A stretch of DNA of 56,168 nucleotides, from NCBI GenBank assembly GCA_945881915.1, contig CAMCVW010000019.1, forward strand, positions 1 through 56,168, given 5' to 3'. The notes under the pieces were generated by a model. The model made no database searches. It saw only the letters and a program-made list of their open reading frames with translations, and was not told the origin of the DNA. A program made the translations under genes and the position numbers. This stretch comes from Thermoflexus hugenholtzii JAD2 (GTDB lineage: Bacteria; Chloroflexota; Chloroflexia; Chloroflexales; Roseiflexaceae). Shown piece by piece: positions 1 through 9,368 of this stretch. How positions within the stretch are numbered: position 1 is the stretch's first letter; each line of letters opens with the position of its first letter.

Positions 1-80
1 ACTCAACTCAACTCAACTCCACTCAACTCAACTCAACTCAACTCAACTCAACTCAACTCAACTCAACTCAACTCAACTCT
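1..80. repeat. ACTCA pentanucleotide tandem repeat inside dam-like gene
   Basis: Sixteen consecutive five-base units fill the first 80 bases. Fourteen are exactly ACTCA, the fourth is ACTCC and the last is ACTCT. The tract touches the window edge, so its true length is unknown. It lies in frame with the methylase that follows, where the 15-base period reads Leu-Asn-Ser-Thr-Gln without a stop. Because five is not a multiple of three, gain or loss of one unit would shift the reading frame. This is the arrangement of phase-variable genes, but a repeat at a contig end can also be an assembly artefact. Confidence 0.95.
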
Positions 81-814
81 ATATAGAACCATTTGTAGGG
101 GCTGGCGCAGTTTTGTTCGACCTGATGCCGCAACAGGCGCTAATCAACGACACAAATGCGTTGCTCATCACGTGTTACCGAGTGATTCGGCAAGATGTCC
201 ATGAGCTGATAGATCGGCTCAGCGCCCACGCCGCAGCACACAGCGAGGAATACTACTACGCGATACGCGCCCAAGACCGTGAATCGGGATATGCGAATAT
301 AGACACGGTCGAACAAGCAGCTCGACTCATCTATCTCAACAAGACCTGTTACAACGGGCTCTATCGTGTCAATAAAGCCGGCTACTTTAACACCCCATTT
401 GGCGCATACATCGACCCGGTCATCTGCGATGCACCGGTGTTGCACGCAGTGCATGCGTACCTACGCGACAACGATATCACCATTGTGCAGGGTGACTATG
501 CGCAGGTTGCAGAACACGCCACGGCAGGTAGCCTGGTCTACTTCGACCCCCCGTACCACAGCCCGACGCAGCGGAATTTTACACAGTATGACGCAGGAGG
601 TTTCGGGGAAGCAGAGCAGATTGCACTCGCACAGCTCTATAGGCGGCTGAGCTCTCGCGCTGTACGCTGTCTATTGAGCAATGCGAATACCCCCTTGATG
701 CATACCCTCTACGCAGACTATGCAATCGACATTGTCACCGCAAGTCGCGCCATCAATGCACAGGCAACGGCTCGTGGTGCGGTCACTGAAGTACTCGTAC
801 GGAACTGGTCCTGA
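2..814 (+). CDS. DNA adenine methylase, Dam / D12 class (5' partial)
   Basis: This is an N6-adenine DNA methyltransferase that uses S-adenosylmethionine. The SAM-binding motif I reads YIEPFVGAGAV (bases 80-112) and the catalytic motif IV is DPPY (near bases 545-556). The TCYNGLYRVN stretch is typical of the Dam/D12 family. The TTG at 113 is not the start, because motif I lies upstream of it in the same frame. The frame continues through the pentanucleotide tract to the window edge. The N-terminal FLKWAGGK-like motif expected in this family is not visible, so it must lie beyond the edge or be lost. The gene ends one base before the nuclease-like gene, which suggests a restriction-modification operon. 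A GATC-type target is likely for the family but cannot be read from the sequence. Confidence 0.85.
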   Translation, partial: LNSTQLHSTQLNSTQLNSTQLNSTQLYIEPFVGAGAVLFDLMPQQALINDTNALLITCYRVIRQDVHELIDRLSAHAAAHSEEYYYAIRAQDRESGYANIDTVEQAARLIYLNKTCYNGLYRVNKAGYFNTPFGAYIDPVICDAPVLHAVHAYLRDNDITIVQGDYAQVAEHATAGSLVYFDPPYHSPTQRNFTQYDAGGFGEAEQIALAQLYRRLSSRAVRCLLSNANTPLMHTLYADYAIDIVTASRAINAQATARGAVTEVLVRNWS

Positions 815-815
815 T

Positions 816-2117
816 ATGGACCGTCCCCGCAGCAGCATCAACGCGAGTTGGCAGACCCTGATTGAGCGCCACGACATCCCCGCGCGCATCGCCCGAGACG
901 GATCATTTATCATCAGCGCCGACGATATCAATGCCGTGCGCGAAGCGCGTTTGATGGCCAAATTCGACGAAGCACGCGCCGTCCCGCCGATTTTGGTGCA
1001 ATACGGCATTCAGATTTTGCCCATCAGCCGCGGTCAGTACATCCTCGGCCCGTTCGAGACCTATCAGACCCTCGATTACCCGCGCGCCCACCCGCAGCCG
1101 ATTCGCATCCCACACCTCGACACGCTCAATCCGCACGACATCCACAGCGAAGCCGAGGCACTCCTCTTTTTGGCGCAGAGCGGGGTCTGGAACGAAGTGT
1201 TCGGTGCGACTCAGGTCCACAACACACTCCAAGGACGGCGTGCGTCGGGCCAATTCGACTACACAATCCGGCGCACCGATGGCACCAATCAGCACATCAG
1301 CGTCGACAACGCGCAGATCGAAATAGACGCCGGGTATGAAACTACCGATGCAGTTTTTCTGTGCGAAGCCAAAAACCGGCACGTCAGTGAGCTCCACCTG
1401 CGCCAGCTCTACTACCCTTTTCGTTTTATCCGTGGGCGTACTAACAAGCCGATTTATCCCATCGCCGTGGTGTATAGCAACCAAACGTTTTACATATCCT
1501 GTTATCGCGTCGCTGTCGAAGGGGAATACAACTCGCTCGTGCTCGACCGGCGCTTCTGCTATACCCTCGACCCACAAACGGTCAGCGCCAGCATGGTGGC
1601 GCGTGCACGGGCGTTGCACCAACCACCCGATCCTACCCGTTACACGCAGGTACCATTCCCGCAGGCTGACAATTTTGCCCTCCTGTGCCGTCTGTGTGAG
1701 GCGTTGGCACAGCGCCCACTGAGTAGTGCCGACATTACCGCGTTCATTGGATATGCGCCACGCCAAACGGCCTACTATACGAGTGCCGGTCGTGCATTGG
1801 ACGTCATCGAACGTCATCGCGATGACGGGATGCTGACCTATCGACTGACTCCGTTTGGCCGCAGAATGATGCAGGCACCACTGCATACACAGCGCTTTTT
1901 ATTGATGGAAGCAATGATGAACATCCCCTGCTTCTATGAACTCATTCCGATACTGCTCCAGCAGCGGAGTGTGCCCGCCCGGAGTGAAATCATCCGGACG
2001 ATGACCGAACATCCGTACCTGTCGGCGAACACAGAAGTCACCATCCACCGGCGTGCCAGCACCGTGGAGCATTGGTTGACCTGGTTCGTGCGATCAATTG
2101 ATATCTGGGATACCTAA
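816..2117 (+). CDS. Putative type II restriction endonuclease (PD-(D/E)XK-like)
   Basis: This 433-residue protein starts at the ATG one base after the methylase stop (TGATATG), so translation may be coupled. The N-terminal third (EARLMAKFD, then ILPISRGQYILGPFETY) resembles uncharacterised restriction-enzyme-like families. I recall these as DUF6996/DUF6997 but could not check. A PD-(D/E)XK-like core is visible: acidic residues around 169-171 (QIEIDAGYE) and E184-A-K186 (LCEAKNR), followed by HLRQLYYPFR. The C-terminal part (about 310-433) looks like a winged-helix or DNA-binding domain. The position directly behind a Dam-type methylase supports a type II restriction role. Its 3' end overlaps the convergent NERD gene by four bases. 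The substrate site is unknown. Confidence 0.7.
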   Translation: MDRPRSSINASWQTLIERHDIPARIARDGSFIISADDINAVREARLMAKFDEARAVPPILVQYGIQILPISRGQYILGPFETYQTLDYPRAHPQPIRIPHLDTLNPHDIHSEAEALLFLAQSGVWNEVFGATQVHNTLQGRRASGQFDYTIRRTDGTNQHISVDNAQIEIDAGYETTDAVFLCEAKNRHVSELHLRQLYYPFRFIRGRTNKPIYPIAVVYSNQTFYISCYRVAVEGEYNSLVLDRRFCYTLDPQTVSASMVARARALHQPPDPTRYTQVPFPQADNFALLCRLCEALAQRPLSSADITAFIGYAPRQTAYYTSAGRALDVIERHRDDGMLTYRLTPFGRRMMQAPLHTQRFLLMEAMMNIPCFYELIPILLQQRSVPARSEIIRTMTEHPYLSANTEVTIHRRASTVEHWLTWFVRSIDIWDT

Positions 2118-3343
2118 TTTGAAGTCAACGGAACGAGCCACGACGCATCGCCAAAGGGCGTGTCGCGCAGGGTCACGATGAGCGAAGTCGCGCTCGGATG
2201 AATTGCCTGGAGCACCGTCACACTACCGCTAACCGTCAGATTGGGCACTGCCACCAACGTTTTGGGATTCGAGCGTTGTTCACTCAGCTCGTAGCGTGTA
2301 CCCAGCGAATCACGAATGCTCAGGTGCTCGTTGTCGAGCGGGATGCGCACCTCGAGGTCGCTCGCAGTGTGCAACACCGTCAGACTGATGTGCAACTCCC
2401 CATCGCAGGTATCTACCTTCGTCAGCGTCAATAATGCATCTGCCACCGCCCCCACAGACACACTCTGCCAACTGCCATCGCTCCCGCGGACACGCGCAAT
2501 CGTCTGTGCCGGCAACCAGGTACAGCGGGTAGCACGGGTGATGAACTGATTCGTTCCGGCAATATCAACGGTGGGTGTTGTGGTCATGGCTGGCAATGTC
2601 ACCAACCGTGTTCCTACGGTGTTGATGACGTACAGCACCGCCAAAATAATCAACAACACGCTGACACCAATGAGCGCCTGCCCAGTCCATGTCGACAGCA
2701 GCTGTGTCACAAAATTCGGCACCCGTGTGGGGCGTGATTCCGCATCCGGTAAAACTAACTGCTCGATTTCTTCCCAACGCGTGCAATGCAACAGCTGCGG
2801 GATGCGCACTAATTCGGTATCGCTCCACTGCATATCGGGCGAACGCTCAGTGAAGACATACAGCGCCAGTGTATCGAACCCCAGCACTTGCACCTTCCAA
2901 TCGGTATCAATCTGTGATTCCGGGTGCAAGTATGGCGCAATCGCCACGATACGGCGGATGGAGCGCACATCGATGTTGCGATTGCCGGCGATTTCACTGC
3001 GATGTTCATCGAGAAAATTCGAAAACGCGTAGTAATACGTCAACACCTGGTTGTATGGATTTTTGCGGCCCGGATTGATGCGCTTACGATCTTTATTGGC
3101 GCTTTCGACGAACCACGGACCGTTGACATCACCGATGACTTTGCCGTCACAGTACTTCAATTCGACGACGAAAATCCCGTCGTGCTTGAGCACGACCACA
3201 TCGAGCGTGCGTCCACCCACCGAGAAATTCGCCATCACAATGTACAGACCATCCAAGCGGGCAAACGCCGATGCGAGCTGCGTCAACGCACGGAGCTCGT
3301 TGGGATTTTCAGGTTTTTCGCCGATCCATATCTGTACTGCCAT
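2114..3343 (-). CDS. NERD-domain membrane protein with C-terminal Ig-like domain
   Basis: The 409-residue protein begins with a nuclease-related NERD domain (about residues 12-130). It shows the conserved pattern LDVVVLKHDGIFVVELKYCDG, with D48, E61 and K63 in the positions expected for a PD-(D/E)XK-type fold. One transmembrane helix lies near residues 217-240. A C-terminal beta-rich region (about 260-409) resembles DUF4352-type immunoglobulin-like domains, as in several secreted proteins further along this window. It follows uvrB with a nine-base gap on the same strand, so co-transcription is likely. NERD proteins are thought to act on nucleic acids, but a membrane-tethered version has no defined job. 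The start ATG at 3343 was chosen for the NERD alignment. Confidence 0.8.
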   Translation of the reverse strand: MAVQIWIGEKPENPNELRALTQLASAFARLDGLYIVMANFSVGGRTLDVVVLKHDGIFVVELKYCDGKVIGDVNGPWFVESANKDRKRINPGRKNPYNQVLTYYYAFSNFLDEHRSEIAGNRNIDVRSIRRIVAIAPYLHPESQIDTDWKVQVLGFDTLALYVFTERSPDMQWSDTELVRIPQLLHCTRWEEIEQLVLPDAESRPTRVPNFVTQLLSTWTGQALIGVSVLLIILAVLYVINTVGTRLVTLPAMTTTPTVDIAGTNQFITRATRCTWLPAQTIARVRGSDGSWQSVSVGAVADALLTLTKVDTCDGELHISLTVLHTASDLEVRIPLDNEHLSIRDSLGTRYELSEQRSNPKTLVAVPNLTVSGSVTVLQAIHPSATSLIVTLRDTPFGDASWLVPLTSN

Positions 3344-3352
3344 GTCGTATCG

Positions 3353-5413
3353 CTAGCGTTTTTTGGTGGGGCCGCGCCGGGCAGCCGCCGCGGGTTGTGG
3401 CATGATGGCAAATTCTTCTTCGAGTGCCAAAGTACGGCGAATATCCAGAATCTGGTCACGCAACGCCGCGGCTTTCTCGAACTCCAAATCGGCAGAGGCT
3501 TTTTTCATCTGCTTCTCGAGGTCTTTGATGAGCTTGACCATCGCCTCACGCGATGTGGGCATGTCGACGCGCTTAAAGTCGGCCGGATTCGCCGAATAGA
3601 CACCTTGCTCTTCGGCTGCTTTGCGCAATCGGTCACTCAAATCACGGACACCCTTGATGATGCCCATCGGGATGATGTTGTGCTCGGTGTTGTGTGCAAT
3701 CTGGATGGCGCGACGTCGGTCTGTTTCGTTAATGGCAGCCGTCATCGACCCCGTCATATTGTCGGCGTACATCAAGACCGTGCCTTCGACGTGACGAGCA
3801 GCCCGACCGATAATCTGAATCAGCGACGACGCCGAGCGCAAGTAGCCCTCTTTATCGGCATCCAGAATCGCCACCAACGACACCTCGGGCAGGTCTAACC
3901 CCTCGCGTAGCAGATTAATACCTACGACGACGTCGTAGACGCCCAAGCGGAGATCGCGCAAGATCTCGACACGTTCGATGACGTCGATGTCTGCATGCAG
4001 GTACTGTGTACGAATCCCTGACTCACGCAGATAATCGGCCAAATCTTCGGCCATCCGTTTGGTCAGCGTCGTCACCAGACAGCGATGCCCCTTGGTCACC
4101 CGGGCACGCACTTCGCTAATCAAATCATCGACTTGCCCACGCGACGGTCGGATGATGATGACCGGATCGATGAGGCCGGTGGGACGAATAATCTGCTCGA
4201 CAATCTGACCAGACACCTGGTGTTCATACGGTCCTGGTGTGGCCGATACGAAAATCGTTTGGCGGATGTGTTGATCGAATTCGTCGATGCGCAATGGGCG
4301 ATTATCCAACGCCGACGGCAACCGAAATCCATAATCCACCAGGGTTGTCTTGCGCGAACGGTCGCCGGCATACATGCCACGTACCTGTGGCAACGAGATG
4401 TGCGATTCGTCGACGAACAGGACGAAGTCATCGGGGAAGTAGTCGATCAATGTCCACGGCGTCTGGCCGGAAGCCCGGCGATCCATGTGGCGCGAGTAGT
4501 TTTCGATGCCGGAGCAGTAGCCCATCTCGCTCATCATTTCGATGTCGTACATGGTGCGCTGCTTGAGGCGCTGGGCTTCGAGATTTTTGCCCTGACTCTC
4601 GAGGTTCGCCAACTGCACAGCCAACTCATCCTGGATGTCGGTGATGGCCAGCTGGAGCTTCTCGGTCGTCGTCACAAAGTGCTTCGCAGGGAAGATGTCG
4701 ACGCTCTGCACTGTCTTAAAGACCTCACCGGTCAATGGGTCGAATTCACTGATGCGTTCGACCTCGTCGCCCCAAAGCTCGATGCGAATGGCTATTTCGG
4801 CATTGGCGGGCATGATGTCGAGCGTGTCACCACGCACCCGGAAGGTGCCACGGTGGAAGTCGATGTCGTTGCGTTGGAACTGCAAATCGAGCAGCTGGCG
4901 CAGCAATTTGTCGCGGTTGCGTACTTCGCCCACACTCACCGGCAACATCACCTGGCCGTAGTCGACCGGGCTGCCTAGACCGAAGATACACGACACCGAC
5001 GCCACAATCAGCACGTCACGCCGAGTCAAAAGGGCCTGGGTGGCGGCGTGGCGCAGGCGGTCTATTTCTTCGTTGATGGAGGCTTCTTTTTCGATATACA
5101 AGTCTTTGCTGGGCACATAGGCCTCAGGCGTGTAGGAATCGTAGTACGAGATGAACATTTCGACCGCGGCATCGGGCAGCAAATCGCGGAACTCGGCGTA
5201 CAACTGGGTCACCAGCGTTTTGTTGTGAGCCAGGACCAGCGTCGGTCGCTTCAATTCGCCAAACACCCAACTCATCACGGCAGTTTTACCGGTACCGGTG
5301 GCACCGAGCAATGTCTGATAGCGCAGACCGTCGTGCACCCCGCGCACGAGCTGCTCGATGGCCTTGGGTTGATCGCCGGTGGGTTTATAGGGAGCGTTGA
5401 CCGTGAATCCCAT
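3353..5413 (-). CDS. uvrB: UvrABC system protein B
   Basis: UvrB is the damage-verifying helicase-like subunit of nucleotide excision repair; it receives lesions from UvrA and recruits UvrC. The 686-residue length is normal. Walker A is GATGTGKT at residues 37-44. The beta-hairpin region contains [14 protein letters not shown], Walker B is DESH, and helicase motifs V-VI ([19 protein letters not shown]) are intact. A C-terminal UVR domain ([12 protein letters not shown]) for UvrC contact is present. The ATG at 5413 is chosen because it has an AGGAG site upstream and matches the family N-terminus ([15 protein letters not shown]); an in-frame extension to 5491 is unlikely. The NERD gene follows nine bases downstream. 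Confidence 0.97.
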   Translation of the reverse strand: MGFTVNAPYKPTGDQPKAIEQLVRGVHDGLRYQTLLGATGTGKTAVMSWVFGELKRPTLVLAHNKTLVTQLYAEFRDLLPDAAVEMFISYYDSYTPEAYVPSKDLYIEKEASINEEIDRLRHAATQALLTRRDVLIVASVSCIFGLGSPVDYGQVMLPVSVGEVRNRDKLLRQLLDLQFQRNDIDFHRGTFRVRGDTLDIMPANAEIAIRIELWGDEVERISEFDPLTGEVFKTVQSVDIFPAKHFVTTTEKLQLAITDIQDELAVQLANLESQGKNLEAQRLKQRTMYDIEMMSEMGYCSGIENYSRHMDRRASGQTPWTLIDYFPDDFVLFVDESHISLPQVRGMYAGDRSRKTTLVDYGFRLPSALDNRPLRIDEFDQHIRQTIFVSATPGPYEHQVSGQIVEQIIRPTGLIDPVIIIRPSRGQVDDLISEVRARVTKGHRCLVTTLTKRMAEDLADYLRESGIRTQYLHADIDVIERVEILRDLRLGVYDVVVGINLLREGLDLPEVSLVAILDADKEGYLRSASSLIQIIGRAARHVEGTVLMYADNMTGSMTAAINETDRRRAIQIAHNTEHNIIPMGIIKGVRDLSDRLRKAAEEQGVYSANPADFKRVDMPTSREAMVKLIKDLEKQMKKASADLEFEKAAALRDQILDIRRTLALEEEFAIMPQPAAAARRGPTKKR

Positions 5414-5503
5414 TGTGGAGTACTCCTCGTATACCCTTCTATTATAGCGATACATCCGATGCGACGAGGGTGCGGGAGTTTTTATTTGCATGAGAAAAAG
5501 GGT

Positions 5504-6685
5504 TCACCACAGGCTGAGTTGGTCTGCCAGCGGGCGCAACGCAGCAATCCGGGCAGCGCGCATGGTCTGCCCGGTCCCATAGAATTTACCATCGAACAGC
5601 ACAAAATCCGCCACGCGCTTGCTGGCTGCGCCCAGAATGCTGATGTGCCCTGGCTCGCGCAGTTTGCCCAACGTGCGCATCCGCAGAATCCGTTTGACGC
5701 CCAAGGGACCAAGCCCGGGGATGCGCAGGAGTTGTTCAGGCGGCGCGGTGTTTATTTCGACGGGGAAGTACTGCGGGTTGCGCAGTGCCCAGGCCAGTTT
5801 TGGGTCGTTGTGGAGCGACAACAGCGGATTATCGGCACCGGCAATCTCGCCACTGGTGAATCCATAGTGACGCAGGAGCCAATCCGCCTGGGTCAGGCGC
5901 AGTCCACGCACCGCCGGGGTGGCCCGCTGATCGGCCATTGGGGTACCGGCAATCGGCTGGAAGGCCGCATAGTAGACCCGCCGCACTCCTAATTCACTGT
6001 GCAGCCAGGCAGTCGTGTCGAGCAGCGCTTTGTCGTCTTCGCCGGCAGCACCGACGACAAACTGCGTGGCAATGCCTGCTTTGAGCAACCCTGCCTGCTG
6101 GAAGTCACGCATCCAGGCGAGCCGGGCAATCACGTCGCGCTGCCAATCACGGCTCGGGTCGATGGCTGCCTGATGGGCAGCACTGGGCACTTCGATGTTG
6201 AGGCTGAGCCGATCCGATACGCGGGCGGCTGCCTCAATCAGTGCATGCGACACACCGGGGGGCAGTTTGAGGTGCAGGTATCCTTTGTACGCATGAGTGG
6301 TGCGTAGCAACACGGCACTATCGACCAACCCGCTTGCGGACTGTTCGGCCGAGTCAGCCACGGCCGTCGACAGGAGTAATCCTGCGTCATAGCGCCGTAA
6401 CTGGGGCATGACGGCAGTGGCGACTTCTTCGGGCGTCAGCGTTGCTCGTGGCACATCACGGCCGCGTTGCAGAGGGCAATACGGGCAATCGTGGATACAC
6501 TCGGCACTCATCAGCAGCCGCAAAACAGGGCGCGGTGTGCCTTTGGCATCGGCCTCGGTGCCCAGTGGGGCATTGGACCAGGCTGCTTTTTTGGATTGAT
6601 AACGACGGCCAGCCACGGAATGCGTGTCACACGCTTCGTAGCCGGCCGCAGGCGCGAGGATATCCAGTTTGCGTTCGAGGTCCAT
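5504..6685 (-). CDS. Radical SAM protein, putative DNA modification/repair (HhH-containing)
   Basis: The 393-residue protein has a radical-SAM cluster motif CIHDCPYC (CxxxCxxC) near residues 60-67, preceded by RLLMSAE. The C-terminus carries a helix-hairpin-helix segment (INTAPPEQLLRIPGLGPLGVKRI split around residues 305-330), which suggests DNA contact. The overall layout matches the family called 'putative DNA modification/repair radical SAM protein' (TIGR03916). That family is usually found beside a uracil-DNA-glycosylase-like gene, and no such partner is visible here. It starts ten bases after the lgt stop, so it is probably co-transcribed with lgt. The reaction is not known. The start ATG at 6685 gives the family-typical MDLERKLDIL N-terminus. 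Confidence 0.85.
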   Translation of the reverse strand: MDLERKLDILAPAAGYEACDTHSVAGRRYQSKKAAWSNAPLGTEADAKGTPRPVLRLLMSAECIHDCPYCPLQRGRDVPRATLTPEEVATAVMPQLRRYDAGLLLSTAVADSAEQSASGLVDSAVLLRTTHAYKGYLHLKLPPGVSHALIEAAARVSDRLSLNIEVPSAAHQAAIDPSRDWQRDVIARLAWMRDFQQAGLLKAGIATQFVVGAAGEDDKALLDTTAWLHSELGVRRVYYAAFQPIAGTPMADQRATPAVRGLRLTQADWLLRHYGFTSGEIAGADNPLLSLHNDPKLAWALRNPQYFPVEINTAPPEQLLRIPGLGPLGVKRILRMRTLGKLREPGHISILGAASKRVADFVLFDGKFYGTGQTMRAARIAALRPLADQLSLW

Positions 6686-6695
6686 GGGGGGCTGA

Positions 6696-7718
6696 TTATT
6701 CTTTGGGCTTGTTTTCGGGCATCGATTCGATGGTGAGCGGCCTGGTCTGATTGACTTTGTCGAGCATGGCGTCTTCGATACGCACGGTTTCGGGCGCGGC
6801 AGATTCATCGAACAATGACTTAGCCTCGACAACTTCGCTATTGTCGCCCTCGTCGTCAGCGACATCGACGGCTTCTTCGATGTGGCGAGCGTGGTTGAAC
6901 CACAGGCCGATGACGCCCCCCACAATCAGAATGATGCTGGCTATTTGGGCGACGCGCAATGAGTCACCACAGCCGCCACCGATGAGGTCGGTGCACAGAC
7001 TATCGACGCGCAGGCCTTCGATCCACAAGCGGCCTATGCCGTAGATGATGGCGTAGAAGAGAATCATGTCGCCGCGGCGCAACACGTCGCGGAAGCGTCG
7101 TTCGATCAAAATAAGCAACCCCACACCCACAAAATTCCACAACGATTCATACAAAAAGGTCGGATGGAAGAGCGTGCTGGCGGGGTATGTATCGAGGTCG
7201 TTATAGGGTGGGATGCGGTAGGGGGCATCGATGACCACGCCGAAGCCCAGGTCGGATGGGCGCCCATAGGCCTCTTGGTTGAAGAAGTTGCCCCAGCGAC
7301 CAATGGCTTGTGCCAGCATGAACGTCGGCATTGTGATGTCGAGCCATTCGATCATGTTGAGGTTATTGCGCTTGGTGTAGATGTACGCTGCCAGTGCGGT
7401 GCCGATGAGGGCACCATGGATGGCCAGCCCGCCGGTGGCGGGATTGATAATCATCAGCCAGCTCTGATTGGCAAAGCGCGGCCATTCGAAGATCACGTAG
7501 TAGATGCGGGCAAAGGCGATGCCCATAATCATCCCAAAGACGACCATGTTCCACATGTGCTCGGGATCGTGGCCGCGTTTGGCGGCCCGATTGGCGGCCC
7601 ATTGCCCGGCAATCATCGCACCGGCCACAATCAGCACCCCGTACCAGCGCAAGGCGACCTCGAAGGTGCCCAGCATGAATTGAATCAAAAACGGATCATC
7701 AGGTGGATATATTTGCAT
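6696..7718 (-). CDS. lgt: Prolipoprotein diacylglyceryl transferase
   Basis: Lgt is an integral membrane enzyme that moves a diacylglyceryl group from phosphatidylglycerol to the lipobox cysteine of prolipoproteins. The 340-residue sequence has several hydrophobic helices and the Lgt signature GRWGNFFNQEAYGRP. RWYG near residue 24, HGALIG near 111 and the late GRLWIEGLR motif are also present. A hydrophilic acidic tail of about 55 residues after the last helix is longer than in most Lgt proteins. It is divergent from coaX, with about 140 bases between the starts. At least one likely client, the lipoprotein at 19750, lies in this window. Confidence 0.96.
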   Translation of the reverse strand: MQIYPPDDPFLIQFMLGTFEVALRWYGVLIVAGAMIAGQWAANRAAKRGHDPEHMWNMVVFGMIMGIAFARIYYVIFEWPRFANQSWLMIINPATGGLAIHGALIGTALAAYIYTKRNNLNMIEWLDITMPTFMLAQAIGRWGNFFNQEAYGRPSDLGFGVVIDAPYRIPPYNDLDTYPASTLFHPTFLYESLWNFVGVGLLILIERRFRDVLRRGDMILFYAIIYGIGRLWIEGLRVDSLCTDLIGGGCGDSLRVAQIASIILIVGGVIGLWFNHARHIEEAVDVADDEGDNSEVVEAKSLFDESAAPETVRIEDAMLDKVNQTRPLTIESMPENKPKE

Positions 7719-7859
7719 GGTGCCCTCATCAGGTATTGAAAGATTGTCTGTATTTTACCGCAAAGGAGCGTATGCCGTATCCTCCTCACCAAGTGCTCAT
7801 ATAGGTCACAGAAAAGCGCGGTGGTACAATGGGGTAATTGTCCATTATGCGAGGGATCT

Positions 7860-8642
7860 ATGCTGCTTGCCATTGACATCGGCAATACCAATATCAAAAT
7901 CGGTGTGTTCAAGAACGACACCGTCGTCGCCCACTGGCGCGTGTTGACCGAACGTCATAAACTCGCCGATGAATACGTGGTGTTGTTGCACAATCTGCTG
8001 GAGCTTGCCAAAATCGACCGCAGAGACATCCACGGCTGTGTGATGTCGTGTGTCGTGCCGCCATTGACGACCCAAATCACGCAAGTCTGCGAAAACTACT
8101 TGGGCATTGCACCATTGATGGTCGGGCCGCGTGTACCGTCGGGACTGCGCTTCGATGTCGAATCGCCGGACGAAATGGGCTCGGACCGCATCGCCAATTC
8201 CCTGGCCGCCACGCGTCTGTACGGCTCGCCGGTGATTGCCATAGCCTTCGGCACGGCGACGACCTTTGATGTGGTGGTGGACGACGTCTACATCGGCGGC
8301 TGTATCGCACCGGGGCTGGGTATCTCGTCAGACGCGTTGTTTTCGCTGGCTGCCCGACTCTACCAAGTCGAACTCATCCGCCCGCCGACGGTCATCGCCC
8401 GCAACACCATGCATCACATGCAAGCCGGCGTGATTATCGGCTACACCGGCTTGGTCGAGGGTATCGTCAGCCGCATGCACGCCGAATTGGGGCAGACCTG
8501 CCCCGTGGTGGTGACGGGCGGCTTGGCTGATGTCATCGCCAAAGAGACCTCCGTCATCACGGCGGTCGAACCGAATCTGACCCTCAACGGCCTGCGCATG
8601 ATCTACTTACACAACCGCCCCGAGGGCGCTACACAGAAATAA
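7860..8642 (+). CDS. coaX: Type III pantothenate kinase
   Basis: CoaX phosphorylates pantothenate in the first step of coenzyme A synthesis. The 260-residue sequence begins MLLAIDIGNTNIKIGVF, the phosphate-binding motif of the ASKHA fold. It continues with DRIANSLAA, FGTATTFDVV and the later TGGLADVI segment, all typical of CoaX. The ATG at 7860 is chosen because the family N-terminus starts at MLLAIDIGNT. It is preceded by GAGGGA, and upstream in-frame codons add unrelated residues. The ubiE/menG-like gene follows after 12 bases, so the two are probably co-transcribed although the pathways differ. Confidence 0.95.
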   Translation: MLLAIDIGNTNIKIGVFKNDTVVAHWRVLTERHKLADEYVVLLHNLLELAKIDRRDIHGCVMSCVVPPLTTQITQVCENYLGIAPLMVGPRVPSGLRFDVESPDEMGSDRIANSLAATRLYGSPVIAIAFGTATTFDVVVDDVYIGGCIAPGLGISSDALFSLAARLYQVELIRPPTVIARNTMHHMQAGVIIGYTGLVEGIVSRMHAELGQTCPVVVTGGLADVIAKETSVITAVEPNLTLNGLRMIYLHNRPEGATQK

Positions 8643-8654
8643 CGAGGTACGCAC

Positions 8655-9356
8655 ATGTCTGTGTTGCCCCCTCCTGCCGACAAAGCCCGCTTCGTAGCGG
8701 CCATGTTCGACCGCATCGCCAGCGGCTACGACCGCATGAACAAGCTGATGACCTTCGGCCTCGACGACTGGTGGCGGCGTATCACCGTGCGTGCATTGGC
8801 CCCAAAACCCGACGCATTGATGCTCGACATCGGCAGCGGTACCGGGCCGTTTTTGCCCATCCTGCTGGCCCATGCGCCGCAGGGGTATGCGGTCGGGACG
8901 GACTTCACGCTGGCCATGATGCAAAACGGTCAGGCGCGCCTGACGGCGCAATCGGCGTTTGTGTGTGGCGACGCGATGGGCTTGCCGTTTGCGGACGATA
9001 CGTTTGATATCATCACTGCCGGCTTTGTCATTCGCAATGTGGTCGACATCGATACCACCTTCCGCGAGCTCTATCGCATCACCAAGCCCGGCGGCAAACT
9101 GGCCATCCTCGAAGTGGCCCGGCCACGGCTGGCAGTGGTGCGCTGGGGGCATCGGGTCTATTTCGAGCGCATCATGCCGGCGCTGGCGGGGGCGTTCGGC
9201 GCGGATGAGGTGGCCTATCGCTATTTGCCCGAGTCGTCGCGGTTGTTCCCTGATCCGCCGGTTCTGGCAGAGATGTTGCGAGCTGCAGGCTGGAAGAACG
9301 TCACCTATCGTCTACTGCCGCCCAATGCGGTGGCGTTGCATGTGGCGGAGAAGTAA
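8655..9356 (+). CDS. Demethylmenaquinone / 2-polyprenyl-benzoquinol methyltransferase (UbiE/MenG)
   Basis: This class I SAM methyltransferase performs the C-methylation of the quinone ring. Menaquinone is the expected product if the host is a Chloroflexota member, but the sequence alone does not separate MenG from UbiE activity. The 233 residues show FDRIASGYDRMNKLMTFGLD, the SAM motif LDIGSGTG and the UbiE signatures FVIRNVVDIDTTFREL and KPGGKLAILE. It lies 12 bases behind coaX. Downstream is a long repeat-rich intergenic stretch. Confidence 0.93.
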   Translation: MSVLPPPADKARFVAAMFDRIASGYDRMNKLMTFGLDDWWRRITVRALAPKPDALMLDIGSGTGPFLPILLAHAPQGYAVGTDFTLAMMQNGQARLTAQSAFVCGDAMGLPFADDTFDIITAGFVIRNVVDIDTTFRELYRITKPGGKLAILEVARPRLAVVRWGHRVYFERIMPALAGAFGADEVAYRYLPESSRLFPDPPVLAEMLRAAGWKNVTYRLLPPNAVALHVAEK

Positions 9357-9368
9357 TCGGGAGACGGG

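Noticed and set aside
1-80. CRISPR-like or satellite array
   Set aside because: Units are five bases with no spacers; this is a simple sequence repeat.
113-115. TTG as start codon of the methylase
   Set aside because: The conserved SAM motif YIEPFVGAGAV lies upstream in the same frame, so the true start is further 5'.
2924-3898. Long open frame across the NERD and uvrB ends on the plus strand
   Set aside because: It is antisense to two well-supported genes, with no recognisable domain.
7810-7860. tRNA-like sequence (GCGCGGTGGTACAATGGGG) before coaX
   Set aside because: No full cloverleaf, anticodon or T-loop could be built.
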